Shown piece after piece: positions 16,171-24,670 of a DNA stretch of 40,281 nucleotides. Every line of letters begins with the position of its first letter. Positions within the stretch are counted from its first letter, which is position 1. The notes under the pieces are model-generated. The model was not told where the DNA came from and did no database searches. It saw nothing but the letters and a program-made list of their open reading frames with translations. The translations under genes were made by a program, and so were the position numbers. Location: assembly GCA_025062325.1 (NCBI GenBank), contig JANXAL010000077.1:1-40281 (forward strand), read 5' to 3'. The stretch is from Roseiflexus sp. Its GTDB lineage: Bacteria > Chloroflexota > Chloroflexia > Chloroflexales > Roseiflexaceae.

Positions 16171-17379
16171 GTGACCTCTCAACGTCCGCCGCGACCGCTC
16201 GATGACATCCGCGTATTGGAACTGGGTGCATTTCTGGCCGGGCCATTCTGTGGTCAGTTGCTGGCCGATTTCGGCGCTGAGGTGATCAAGGTCGAACCGC
16301 CCGGCAAGGGTGATCCGATGCGTGAGTGGGGTCGCCACCGCTATCGGGGTCGCGCGTTGTGGTGGCCAGTGCTGGCCCGCAACAAGAAGTCGGTCACAAT
16401 CGATCTGCGCACGGCCGAAGGGCAGGCGCTGGTGAAGCGATTGGTCCCTCACGTCGATATGGTGCTGGAAAACTTCCGCCCTGGTACGCTCGAAGCATGG
16501 GGATTGGGCTGGGAAGAACTGCGCGCACTCAACCCTGCTCTGATCATGATCCGCGTCAGCGGCTTCGGTCAGACCGGTCCCTACCGCGATAAGGCTGGCT
16601 TTGGCTCAATCGGCGAAGCAATGGGCGGGATCCGCGCGATTACCGGTTTTCCCGACCGTCCACCCAGCCGGATCGGTATCAGCATTGGCGATTCGCTTGC
16701 TGCTACTTTTGCCGCGCTTGGTGCGTTGGTTGCTCTCCACCAGCGTCAGCGTAGCGGGCAAGGGCAGATAGTCGATATCGGCATCTACGAAGGCGTGCTG
16801 GCGCTCATGGAGAGCATGATTCCAGAATTTCAATTGACCGGACACATCCGCGAACGCACCGGAACCATCCTGCCAAACGTGGCGCCTTCAAACATCTATC
16901 CTACTGCCGATGGCAGTTGGTTGGTAATCGGCGCTAACGCCGACACGGTTTTCGCGCGACTGGCACAGGCGATGGGTCAGCCTGAATTAGCGCACGATCC
17001 GCGCTTTGCTACCCATCAGGCTCGTGGCGACCACCAAACCGAACTCGATGACCTGATCGCAGCGTGGACAATTAACTACACTGCTGATCAGTTGCAGGCC
17101 ATAATGGACGAATACGGCGTTCCGGCCAGTCGCATCTACACGGCAAAAGAGATGTTGAGCGATCCGCATTTTATCGCGCGCCAGTCGATCATCGGCGTAC
17201 AGGATCCCGAATTGGGCGAGATCAAGATGCAAAATGTCGTGCCGCGTCTCTCAGCGACGCCTGGCGGCATCGATTGGACCGGGCCGGCGCTCGGTCAGCA
17301 CAACCGTGAGATCTTCGCCGGATTGCTTGGTCTGAGTGAGGAAGAAATCGCTGTGCTCCAGGCGAAACGGGTGATCTAA
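16171..17379 (+). CDS. Family III CoA-transferase (CaiB/BaiF type)
   Basis: 402 residues from a GTG start. The enzyme moves CoA from one acyl-CoA to a free acid through an aspartyl intermediate. Family marks are LDDIRVLELGAFLAGPFCGQ, LADFGAEVIKVEPPGKGDPMR, NKKSVTIDLRTAEG, VLENFRPGTLEAWGLG and SGFGQTGPYRDKAGF. Asp174 in ISIGDSLAATFAALGAL sits at the position of the catalytic aspartate. The length is normal for the family. The stop overlaps the ATG of the next gene (TAATG), an HMG-CoA-lyase-like enzyme, so the two are translationally coupled. This pairing suggests that the acid activated here is the substrate for carbon-carbon cleavage there, as in CoA-transferases that activate 3-hydroxy-3-methylglutarate. 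That substrate is inference. Confidence 0.92.
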   Translation: MTSQRPPRPLDDIRVLELGAFLAGPFCGQLLADFGAEVIKVEPPGKGDPMREWGRHRYRGRALWWPVLARNKKSVTIDLRTAEGQALVKRLVPHVDMVLENFRPGTLEAWGLGWEELRALNPALIMIRVSGFGQTGPYRDKAGFGSIGEAMGGIRAITGFPDRPPSRIGISIGDSLAATFAALGALVALHQRQRSGQGQIVDIGIYEGVLALMESMIPEFQLTGHIRERTGTILPNVAPSNIYPTADGSWLVIGANADTVFARLAQAMGQPELAHDPRFATHQARGDHQTELDDLIAAWTINYTADQLQAIMDEYGVPASRIYTAKEMLSDPHFIARQSIIGVQDPELGEIKMQNVVPRLSATPGGIDWTGPALGQHNREIFAGLLGLSEEEIAVLQAKRVI

Positions 17380-18332
17380 TGGAAGCTGTGACGATCATTG
17401 ATGTTGCTCCGCGTGACGGGTTACAGAACGAGCCAGAGACGATAGAGGTCGCCGCCCGCGTTGAGTTGATCGAGCGCCTGCTTGCTGCTGGCGTGCCACG
17501 CATCGAGATTGGCTCGTTCGTGGACCCGCGGCAGGTGCCGCAAATGGCCGGTACTGACGCCATCGCCCGCACGTTGACCCTGCGCGGGCACAATCTGGCC
17601 GCCCGCGCCGCCGACGACGCCTTTCGCTTTACCGCACTAGCGCCCAACGAGCGTGGCTACGAACGGGCTGTTGCCGCAGGACTGCGACACGTTCGGTTGG
17701 TATTGGCCGCCAGCGATGGTCTCAATCGGGCCAATTTCAAGCGCACTACCGCCGCGTCGCTGGCCGAATTCAGTCAACTAGCGCTGCGCTCCTATCAGGA
17801 GGGCATCGCCTTTGGCGTTGCAATCGGCGCAGCATTTGGCTGCCCGTTTGACGGCTATGTTTCGCCCGAACGGGTGCTTGCAATTGCTGAGTACGCCGCC
17901 GATCTAGGCGCAAACGAGATTATTCTGGCTGACACCACTGGGATGGCAGTTCCTACACAGGTGGCGACGCTATGTCGTCTGGCGTTGCAGCGACTTGAAC
18001 CTGTGACCATTACCGTTCATTTTCACAACACGCGCAATACCGGCTACGCTAACGCCTTCGCTGCGTGGCAGGTCGGCATCCGCTCGTTCGACGCGGCGCT
18101 GGGAGGGATCGGCGGCTGCCCCTTCGCCCCTCGCGCTGTCGGTAATGTCGCCAGCGAAGATCTGGTTCATATGTTCAATGGCATCGGGGCGCCAACCGGT
18201 ATCGACCTGCCAGCGCTGCTGGACGCATCCAACTGGCTCAGCACAATCCTTGGTCGACCATTGCCAGCGCTGGTCGGCAAGGCTGGCCCAGTCTATACGC
18301 AAGTGGCGACGACGATACGCCGTCTGTCATAG
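17379..18332 (+). CDS. Hydroxymethylglutaryl-CoA lyase-like enzyme
   Basis: 317 residues, a TIM-barrel of the HMG-CoA lyase/isopropylmalate synthase superfamily. It should cleave a 3-hydroxy-acyl-CoA such as HMG-CoA to acetyl-CoA and a keto acid. Catalytic positions are present: PRDGLQNE with Arg12-Asp13, HFHNTRNTGYAN with His214 and His216, and the lyase signature GGIGGCPFAPRAVGNVASED with Cys247 and Asn256. AAFGCPFDG (151-159) also matches the family. All residues expected for metal binding and acid/base chemistry seem intact. It overlaps the CoA-transferase stop by one base and is followed by hyuA after 42 bases. Other hydroxyacyl-CoA substrates, such as a citramalyl-type compound, are possible. 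Confidence 0.9.
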   Translation: MEAVTIIDVAPRDGLQNEPETIEVAARVELIERLLAAGVPRIEIGSFVDPRQVPQMAGTDAIARTLTLRGHNLAARAADDAFRFTALAPNERGYERAVAAGLRHVRLVLAASDGLNRANFKRTTAASLAEFSQLALRSYQEGIAFGVAIGAAFGCPFDGYVSPERVLAIAEYAADLGANEIILADTTGMAVPTQVATLCRLALQRLEPVTITVHFHNTRNTGYANAFAAWQVGIRSFDAALGGIGGCPFAPRAVGNVASEDLVHMFNGIGAPTGIDLPALLDASNWLSTILGRPLPALVGKAGPVYTQVATTIRRLS

Positions 18333-18374
18333 AGGTTCCGGGGAGCAATCGGTTTCGATAGGAGGAATGGAGCC

Positions 18375-20420
18375 ATGAGTTATCGTATCGGAGTCGATGT
18401 TGGTGGCACATTCACCGATCTTATGCTCTTCGATGAGGAGAGCGGACGCTACTGGCGCCACAAGATCCCTTCTACTCCACACGATCCATCAGAGGCGGTG
18501 TTGGCAGGGATCGCTGCAATCTGTCAGCAGGCCGGGATTGAACCATCTCAGGTGGCACAGATTATGCACGGCACTACCGTCGCCACGAACGTTATTCTCG
18601 AAGGCAAGGGAGCGCGGGTTGGCCTGATCACGACTGAAGGCTTTAAGCAGATTCTGCACCTTGCCCGCTCGCAGACGCCGGGTCCGCTGGCTGGCTGGAT
18701 GATCATGATCAAGCCGGAACCGCCAGCAACGCTGGCTGATACCCGCGAGGTGCGTGAACGTATGAGCGCCCGTGGCGAGGTGGTGCGCCCGCTTGATGAA
18801 GCGCAGGCTGAAGCGGTGATCCGTGAATTGGTCGATTCGGGCGTCGAGTCGCTCACCATCTCGTTGATCAACTCGTATGCCAACCCTGACCACGAGCGTC
18901 GGCTGAAAGCGATTGCCCAGCGCATCGCCCCGCATCTGCCGGTGACCATTTCCTATGACGTGCTGCCCGAATTCCGCGAGTATGAGCGCACGCTCACCGC
19001 AACCATGAACGCTTATGTCAAGCCAAAGGTCAAAACCTACGTCCACAATCTCGATCAAAGCCTGCGCCAGCAGGGCTTGCGGGCCAAGCTCAACATTCTG
19101 CGCTCAGACGCCGGCCTGATGACGGCCGAGACCACCGAAGAGAATCCGGTCTACACCCTGCTCTCCGGTCCCTCTGGCGGCGTGGCCGGCGCCCTGCATA
19201 TCGCCATCCGCGCTGGATATCCCAATGTCCTGACCTTCGACATGGGCGGCACTTCGACTGATGTGTCGCTCTGCATGGGCGAACCCAATATTGCTCGTGA
19301 GACGGTACTGGGCTACTTCCCGGTCAAGGTGCCTTCAGTCGATGTGCGCTCGGTTGGCGCTGGCGGCGGCTCAATTGCCCACGTCCCGGCGCTCACCCGC
19401 GCCCTCCGTGTTGGTCCGCAGAGCGCTGGCGCGGTGCCAGGACCAGCCTGCTACGCCAAGGGCGGCGTCGAGCCGACCGTCACCGACGCCAATCTGGTCT
19501 GTGGCTACCTGCCTCCCCGCCTCCTTGGTGGCGCGATGCAGCTCGACACAGCCGCAGCCAGAGCAGCCGTTCAGAAGATCGCCGACGCTACCGGCCTTAG
19601 CCTCCTAGATGCCGCTGAGGGCATTTTACGCATCGTCAACGAGAACATGTTCGGTGCACTGCGACTTGTCAGCGTGCAACGCGGCTTCGACCCGCGCCAG
19701 TTTGCGCTGATAGCCTTTGGCGGCGCAGGTCCGCTCCACGGCAACGCGCTAGCCGAACTGCTCGGCTGCTACCCGGTGATCGTTCCTCCCGCCCCTGGCC
19801 TGCTCTGCGCTCTCGGCGACCTTAGCGCCGATTATCGCGACGAGTTCGCCCGCACCTACATCCGCACCGTTGATCAGGTCGAACAGGAGGAGATGGTCGG
19901 CGTGCTGCGTGAACTAGGCCGCGAAGCCCGCGCTATGCTGACCGAAGAGGCCATTCCGCCCGCCCGTCAGGAGATTCGCTACTTTGTCGACATGCGCTAC
20001 TACCGGCAGGGCTATGAGATGCCTATCGCGGTAAGCGAGGCGGAGTTTGAGCAAGACCTGATCCCGGTGCTTGTGCGGCGTTTCAACGAACTGCACGACC
20101 GCACCTACGGCTTTATGCTCGACAGCAACGTCGAGGTTGTCAACCTGCGCGCTGTCGGCATCGGGCGGGTGACCAAGATTGAGTTTCCCGAAGCTGAACC
20201 AGGTGATCCTGACGCCAGCAGCGCCTATATCGGCGACCACCAGATCTACCGCCGCGGCGAATGGATCACTGCAAAGCTGTACGACCGCGGCAAGCTGTAC
20301 CCCGGCATGCAGGTTGAGGGACCAGCGATCATCACTGAGGTTGATAGCACCACAGTGGTCTTACCCGGACATACCGCAACCGTTGATCGCTACTTCAACC
20401 TGTTGATCAACCGGAGTTAG
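18375..20420 (+). CDS. Hydantoinase/oxoprolinase subunit A (HyuA family)
   Basis: 681 residues. The HyuA family forms complexes with HyuB and uses ATP to open cyclic imides (N-methylhydantoin, 5-oxoproline), or forms acetone/acetophenone carboxylases. The N-terminal actin-like ATPase start is MSYRIGVDVGGTFTDLMLFD and MHGTTVATNVILEGKGARVGLITTEGF follows. The second phosphate loop is LTFDMGGTSTDVSL (about 288-301). SVGAGGGSIAHV, GPQSAGAVPGPACYAKGG and ALIAFGGAGPLHG are further family marks. The C-terminal part (about 560-681) with MRYYRQGYEMPIAV is also typical. AGGAGG at 18360-18365 serves the ATG at 18375. HyuB follows after 126 bases. Confidence 0.93.
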   Translation: MSYRIGVDVGGTFTDLMLFDEESGRYWRHKIPSTPHDPSEAVLAGIAAICQQAGIEPSQVAQIMHGTTVATNVILEGKGARVGLITTEGFKQILHLARSQTPGPLAGWMIMIKPEPPATLADTREVRERMSARGEVVRPLDEAQAEAVIRELVDSGVESLTISLINSYANPDHERRLKAIAQRIAPHLPVTISYDVLPEFREYERTLTATMNAYVKPKVKTYVHNLDQSLRQQGLRAKLNILRSDAGLMTAETTEENPVYTLLSGPSGGVAGALHIAIRAGYPNVLTFDMGGTSTDVSLCMGEPNIARETVLGYFPVKVPSVDVRSVGAGGGSIAHVPALTRALRVGPQSAGAVPGPACYAKGGVEPTVTDANLVCGYLPPRLLGGAMQLDTAAARAAVQKIADATGLSLLDAAEGILRIVNENMFGALRLVSVQRGFDPRQFALIAFGGAGPLHGNALAELLGCYPVIVPPAPGLLCALGDLSADYRDEFARTYIRTVDQVEQEEMVGVLRELGREARAMLTEEAIPPARQEIRYFVDMRYYRQGYEMPIAVSEAEFEQDLIPVLVRRFNELHDRTYGFMLDSNVEVVNLRAVGIGRVTKIEFPEAEPGDPDASSAYIGDHQIYRRGEWITAKLYDRGKLYPGMQVEGPAIITEVDSTTVVLPGHTATVDRYFNLLINRS

Positions 20421-20546
20421 GCAAGGCTTAGATCGCACACGCCCGACGTCGCACACTGCATTCAGCCAGGCGCCTGCGCTGGACCGCCAGCCCAACACCA
20501 TACGCCTTCACGTCAATTCCCAGAACTGTCACAGTGAGGAGCAGCA

Positions 20547-22484
20547 ATGGCTACCAATCTCAGAGTCGCCGCTATCCCCCAGATTGAGATCGATCCGGTG
20601 ACGCTCGACATCATAGAGAACGCGCTCAAGAATACGCGCTATGAGATGGACGCCGTGCTCTACCGCACGGCGATGAGTCCGGTGATCCGCGAACAGCACG
20701 ACCATTTTCCGATGATTACCGATCCTTACGGGCGGATGATTGTCGGTCAGTTTGGTTCGTATATCGCTGGCTTACTTGATAACTGGAATCAGCCCATCGA
20801 ACCCGGCGACGTGATTCTGCTCTCGGATCCCTACCTCTGCGGCGGTGCGATTAGCCACATTAACGACCTGCTGGTGATGTTGCCGATCTTCTATGGCGAG
20901 GACGATCAGCGCGAACTGATCGGATGGGCCAGCATGTTCGGCCACGCCCAGGATGTCGGCGGGCCGCTACCCGGCTCGTTGCCGACCTCTGCTACCACTA
21001 TTTTCGGCGAAGGGATCCGGTTCCCCCCGGTCAAAATCTATGAACGCGGCAGGCTCAACCAGGCAGTGCTTGATATTATGCTCAACAACGTGCGTCAGCC
21101 TGAAATGAACCGTGCTGACTTGATGGCAATTATTGCAAGTTGCCGCACTGCCGAAAAACGAGTGCTCGAACTGTGTGATCGTTTCGGCAAAGACGTCTAT
21201 CTGGCTGCTACCCAAGCTTTGCTCGACCGCACCTACCGGGCGATGAAAGAGCTGATCGTACGCAACCTGCCCGAAGAGCCACAATCGTTCGAAGATTATG
21301 TCGATGACGACGGATTGGGCAACGGGCCATTCAAGATGAAACTGACCATCTGGCGCGAAGGCCACGAAGCCTACTTCGACTGGACGGGCACCGATCCGCA
21401 GGCGATGGGTCCGATCAACTTCTACCTCAACGAGTCGATGTTCAAGATGTTCATTGGCGTCTACCTGATCATGGTCTTCGATCCCCAGATCCTGTTCAAC
21501 GACGGCTTCTATCCGCTGCTCCACGTTACCATGCCCAAGGGCAGCCTGATTCAACCCGAGTTCCCCGCGGCGCTCGGCTGCCGTACTCATGCTCTCACCC
21601 GCCTGTTCGACGTACTGGGCGGCGCACTGGCTAAGCGAGCTCCAGAGTTCACTACTGCCGCCGGTTACGGCACTTCGCCCTATCTGCTCTATTCTGGCTA
21701 CGATAAAGATGGCGAGTTCTTCTACCTGATGGAGATCAACTACGGCGGCATTCCTGGTCGACCGATCGGCGATGGCATGGACGGACACTCGTGGTGGCCA
21801 CTCTTCACTAACATCCCAACCGAATACCTCGAGAGCTACTATCCAATCCGAATCGAACGCTACACTAGCATTATCGACTCGGGCGGAGCTGGCTTCCACC
21901 GTGGCGGCAACGGCATCGAGAAAGTTTACACGTTCCTGGAACCAGGTGAGATCTCGATACACGACGACCGCTGGCTGACACCGCCGTGGGGTATCGTTGG
22001 CGGCAAGCCGGGCAGCAGGTCGACAAAAATCCTGGTGCGCACTGACGGCACGCGCAAGGTGCTGCCCAGCAAGTGCGACCAGATTGCAGTCGAGCCGGGC
22101 GATCAACTGATCTATCGCACTGCTGGCGGCGGCGGCTGGAAAGATCCGCTCACCCGCCCGCCAGAGGCTGTGCAGCGTGACGTACGTTACGGGCTAGTTA
22201 GCCGTGAGAAGGCGTTGAACGATTACGGCGTCGTGCTAACCGACGATCTGACGATTGATTACGCTGCTACCGAAGCTAGACGAGCTGAGCTGGCTGCTAC
22301 CCGCAGCGAGATCAAGGACTTCGACTTCGGACCGCCGCTGGAAGAGTTGCTGGCCAACGCCGAGGCTGAAACCGGCCTGCCAGCGCCGCGCAAACCACAG
22401 CCGGTACGCTGGGCTACAGCTCGCGCTGCCCGCCGCGAACGCATCGTGCAGCCAGCCGAGCAACGCGAGGTTATGGCGGATTGA
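20547..22484 (+). CDS. Hydantoinase/oxoprolinase subunit B (HyuB family)
   Basis: 645 residues and the expected partner of the HyuA protein encoded just upstream. Family features are IDPVTLDIIENALKNTRYEMD near the start, SPVIREQHDHFPMITD, GDVILLSDPYLCGGAISHIND, then FDWTGTDPQAMGPINFYLN and the C-terminal YTSIIDSGGAGFHRGGNG and YRTAGGGGWKDPLTRP. Within the family, N-methylhydantoinase, oxoprolinase and acetophenone carboxylase subunits cannot be told apart from motifs alone. GAGGAGC precedes the ATG. The 126 bases before it hold no obvious promoter. The stop is followed by a perfect hairpin and then by the amidase gene. Confidence 0.93.
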   Translation: MATNLRVAAIPQIEIDPVTLDIIENALKNTRYEMDAVLYRTAMSPVIREQHDHFPMITDPYGRMIVGQFGSYIAGLLDNWNQPIEPGDVILLSDPYLCGGAISHINDLLVMLPIFYGEDDQRELIGWASMFGHAQDVGGPLPGSLPTSATTIFGEGIRFPPVKIYERGRLNQAVLDIMLNNVRQPEMNRADLMAIIASCRTAEKRVLELCDRFGKDVYLAATQALLDRTYRAMKELIVRNLPEEPQSFEDYVDDDGLGNGPFKMKLTIWREGHEAYFDWTGTDPQAMGPINFYLNESMFKMFIGVYLIMVFDPQILFNDGFYPLLHVTMPKGSLIQPEFPAALGCRTHALTRLFDVLGGALAKRAPEFTTAAGYGTSPYLLYSGYDKDGEFFYLMEINYGGIPGRPIGDGMDGHSWWPLFTNIPTEYLESYYPIRIERYTSIIDSGGAGFHRGGNGIEKVYTFLEPGEISIHDDRWLTPPWGIVGGKPGSRSTKILVRTDGTRKVLPSKCDQIAVEPGDQLIYRTAGGGGWKDPLTRPPEAVQRDVRYGLVSREKALNDYGVVLTDDLTIDYAATEARRAELAATRSEIKDFDFGPPLEELLANAEAETGLPAPRKPQPVRWATARAARRERIVQPAEQREVMAD

Positions 22485-22493
22485 GAGAATACG

Positions 22494-22521
22494 GGCAGGG
22501 GCAATGCGCACTGCCCCTGCC
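22494..22521 (+). terminator. Perfect hairpin between hyuB and the amidase gene
   Basis: GGCAGGGGCA (22494-22503) pairs fully with TGCCCCTGCC (22512-22521) across an 8-base loop, starting 9 bases after the hyuB stop. No run of T follows, so it is not a classical Rho-independent terminator. It may protect the upstream message or reduce expression of the amidase gene. The bases after it (CCTTTGCGTCTTCGCGTCAA) match a dispersed intergenic repeat. Confidence 0.5.
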
Positions 22522-22573
22522 ATCATCCTACCCTTTGCGTCTTCGCGTCAACTGGCCTGTAGAGCGAGAGAGT

Positions 22574-23218
22574 ATGACCCAATTCGACCATCTGACTGCT
22601 GATTACCGACGCCATGGGCTGGCCGGGCGGGTCGGCTTCGGCGAACGACCGGCGCTGCTGGTCACTGACTTCATCAAAGCCTACACCACCCCCGGCTCAC
22701 CGCTGTATGCCGCTCCCGGCGTACCGGACGCAATACGCGCCAGCCAACCGGTGCTAGCCGCCGCTCGCACTGCTGCCATTCTGATTATCTATACTACCGT
22801 CGCCTACGCGCCCGACGGTCGAGACGGCGGCATCTTTGTGCTGAAAGTACCAGCATTGCGCCAGCTTACTCACAACTCGCCGCTGACTGAGATCGTGGAT
22901 GAACTCCGCCCGCAACCAGACGAATTGGTGATCGAAAAAAAATATGCCAGCGCCTTCTTTGGCACTCACCTCGCCGCTACCCTGACCGCACTGCGTGTAG
23001 ATACCCTTATTCTGATCGGCTGTTCGACCAGCGGTTGTATCCGGGCCACTGCTGTCGATGGCATGCAACATGGCTTTCGGGTCATTGTACCGCGTGAGTG
23101 CGTCGGCGACCGCGCCCCTGAACCGCACTTCGCCAATCTGTTTGACATAGATGGCAAGTATGGCGATGTGGTGTCTGCAGCAGAGGTAATACACTACCTG
23201 GGAAGGTTTCGCAGGTGA
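22574..23218 (+). CDS. Isochorismatase-family amidase, N-carbamoylsarcosine amidase-like
   Basis: 214 residues from the ATG at 22574; an in-frame TTG at 22481 would only add repeat-derived sequence. These cysteine hydrolases cleave amides; N-carbamoylsarcosine amidase releases ammonia and CO2 from N-carbamoyl amino acids. The N-terminus TADYRRHGLAGRVGFGERPA resembles that enzyme closely. The family triad is visible: Asp32 in VTDFIKAY, Lys123 in EKKYASAFFGT and Cys155 in GCSTSGCIRATAVDG, at family-like spacings. In creatinine breakdown an ATP-dependent HyuA/HyuB hydantoinase makes the carbamoyl compound that this amidase hydrolyses, so the gene order makes biochemical sense. The precise substrate is inferred. 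Confidence 0.9.
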   Translation: MTQFDHLTADYRRHGLAGRVGFGERPALLVTDFIKAYTTPGSPLYAAPGVPDAIRASQPVLAAARTAAILIIYTTVAYAPDGRDGGIFVLKVPALRQLTHNSPLTEIVDELRPQPDELVIEKKYASAFFGTHLAATLTALRVDTLILIGCSTSGCIRATAVDGMQHGFRVIVPRECVGDRAPEPHFANLFDIDGKYGDVVSAAEVIHYLGRFRR

Positions 23219-23234
23219 TGATCATCAACGCCTC

Positions 23235-23262
23235 TTGACACGGCGCGCATCGGCGCTATAAT
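23235..23262 (+). promoter_or_regulatory. Strong sigma-70 promoter of the L,D-transpeptidase gene
   Basis: TTGACA at 23235-23240, a 16-base spacer and a perfect TATAAT at 23257-23262. The leader to the ATG at 23349 is about 80 bases and contains a six-base-pair hairpin, GCGTCT-CTGTC-AGACGC (23271-23287). Confidence 0.88.
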
Positions 23263-23348
23263 CGGCTCAGGCGTCTCTGTCAGACGCACATTCACGAGTC
23301 CGACTCCGCTGTCCATGTTGCCAGCAGAGCTTTCAGAAAGAGACTACG

Positions 23349-24560
23349 ATGCGCCGTGCTGCACGTCTGATTCTCACTGCACTGCTCATCACGATGGTGA
23401 TCTTCGCCTCTGCGGCGGTTCCCGTCCACGCCCAGGCAACGGCGCTCTACTTTCCTCGCACCGGGCATCATGTGACCGATGAGCACGGTTTCTTGAGCTT
23501 CTGGCGCAGCCACGATGGACCGCGCACACTTGGGTTCCCGGTCACGGAAGCGTTGATGATCGAAGGCGTCGGTCCGGCGCAGTACTTCGAGAAGGGCCGT
23601 CTTGAGCGGGTCACTGCTGCCGATGGCGCGCCGATTGTACGCACTGGCGCGGTCGCCGCCGAATACGTCGCCGCGCTCTATCGCACCTTCCCGCCACGCC
23701 CGGATCGCCCGCCGGTCGAGGGCGAACTGCTCTTCAGGGAAACTGGGTACAGCGTGCGTGAACCATTTCTGGGCTTCTGGCAGGCGGCTGGCGGCGTCGA
23801 CTTCTTCGGCATGCCGATCAGTGAACCGCTGTGGGAACAAACTGTTGCGGGATACCGCCAGGTGCAGTATTTCGAGCGCGCCCGGCTGGAGCGCGTTCCG
23901 ACGAACACCGGAACAGATGACATTCAGGTAGGCGACCTGGGACGCGCGCTGGCGGAACTGCGGGGACTGAACATCGCTCCGGTTCCCAACCGCGGCTTTG
24001 AGACGTTTGGACCGCCTGCGTCCGCTGCGCCCGACATTGCGCCGCTCCGCAGCGCACCTGCGACGCCTACCCTACGCCCTGCGGCGCCCCCCACTGCGCA
24101 ACCTGCCTCCCCGCCGCGCGCGACCGTAGCGCCGCGTTCGCTGGCGCCACCCCCGGCAAACCGCGCTCCTGCTGTCACGACGCGCGCAGCAAAGCGGATC
24201 GTCGTCAATCTGTCGAAACAGTGGCTCTACGCCTATGAAGATGATCGCCTCGTCTTCGATGCGCCGGTTGCCACCGGACGCGACGGTATGAACACGCCGA
24301 CCGGCACGTTCCAGATTTATGCCAAACTGCCGATGCAGACCATGGATGGCGTTACCGACGGCAAATACTGGGTCGTGCCAAATGTTCCGCATGTGATGTA
24401 TTTCTACGGCGGCGTCGCGTTGCACGGAACCTACTGGCACAACCTCTTCGGCACCGGCGCGCGCCCATCGCACGGCTGCGTCAACCTGCCGGTGAAATCA
24501 GCGGCATGGCTGTACGAATGGGCGCCAATCGGCACACCAGTGCATGTGACGTACCGATAG
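23349..24560 (+). CDS. Exported L,D-transpeptidase (YkuD domain) with two N-terminal repeats
   Basis: 403 residues. It cross-links peptidoglycan stem peptides or attaches proteins to them outside the membrane. A signal peptide spans 1-29 (LILTALLITMVIFASAAV, cleavage near VHAQA). Two related segments follow (about 34-87 and 128-183), each with LxFPRTG/LLFRETG, a GFLSFW/FLGFW core, GFPVTEAL/GMPISEPL and QYFEKGRLER/QYFERARLER, probably wall-binding or spacer repeats. A Pro/Ala-rich linker (220-275) leads to the YkuD domain (282-403). The catalytic pattern is intact: HGTYWHN with His359 and SHGCVNLP with His375 and Cys377. It has its own strong promoter. Confidence 0.95.
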   Translation: MRRAARLILTALLITMVIFASAAVPVHAQATALYFPRTGHHVTDEHGFLSFWRSHDGPRTLGFPVTEALMIEGVGPAQYFEKGRLERVTAADGAPIVRTGAVAAEYVAALYRTFPPRPDRPPVEGELLFRETGYSVREPFLGFWQAAGGVDFFGMPISEPLWEQTVAGYRQVQYFERARLERVPTNTGTDDIQVGDLGRALAELRGLNIAPVPNRGFETFGPPASAAPDIAPLRSAPATPTLRPAAPPTAQPASPPRATVAPRSLAPPPANRAPAVTTRAAKRIVVNLSKQWLYAYEDDRLVFDAPVATGRDGMNTPTGTFQIYAKLPMQTMDGVTDGKYWVVPNVPHVMYFYGGVALHGTYWHNLFGTGARPSHGCVNLPVKSAAWLYEWAPIGTPVHVTYR

Positions 24561-24670
24561 CTTATCGACGCGCGCAGTGTACAATCGCCTGCAAATAGCT
24601 AGGCCGCAGGGAGGATAGAGGAGCGATGGCGCGTTCTTTGCGTCTTTGCGCCGACCCTTGTGAGCAACTT

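Noticed and set aside
20967-22106. A 379-residue minus-strand frame over hyuB
   Set aside because: It is antisense to a well-supported HyuB gene in a high-GC genome, where such shadow frames are common.
23216-23227. TGATGATCATCA palindrome at the end of the amidase gene
   Set aside because: It includes the stop codon, is short and AT-balanced, and has no T-run; it is probably chance rather than a terminator or operator.
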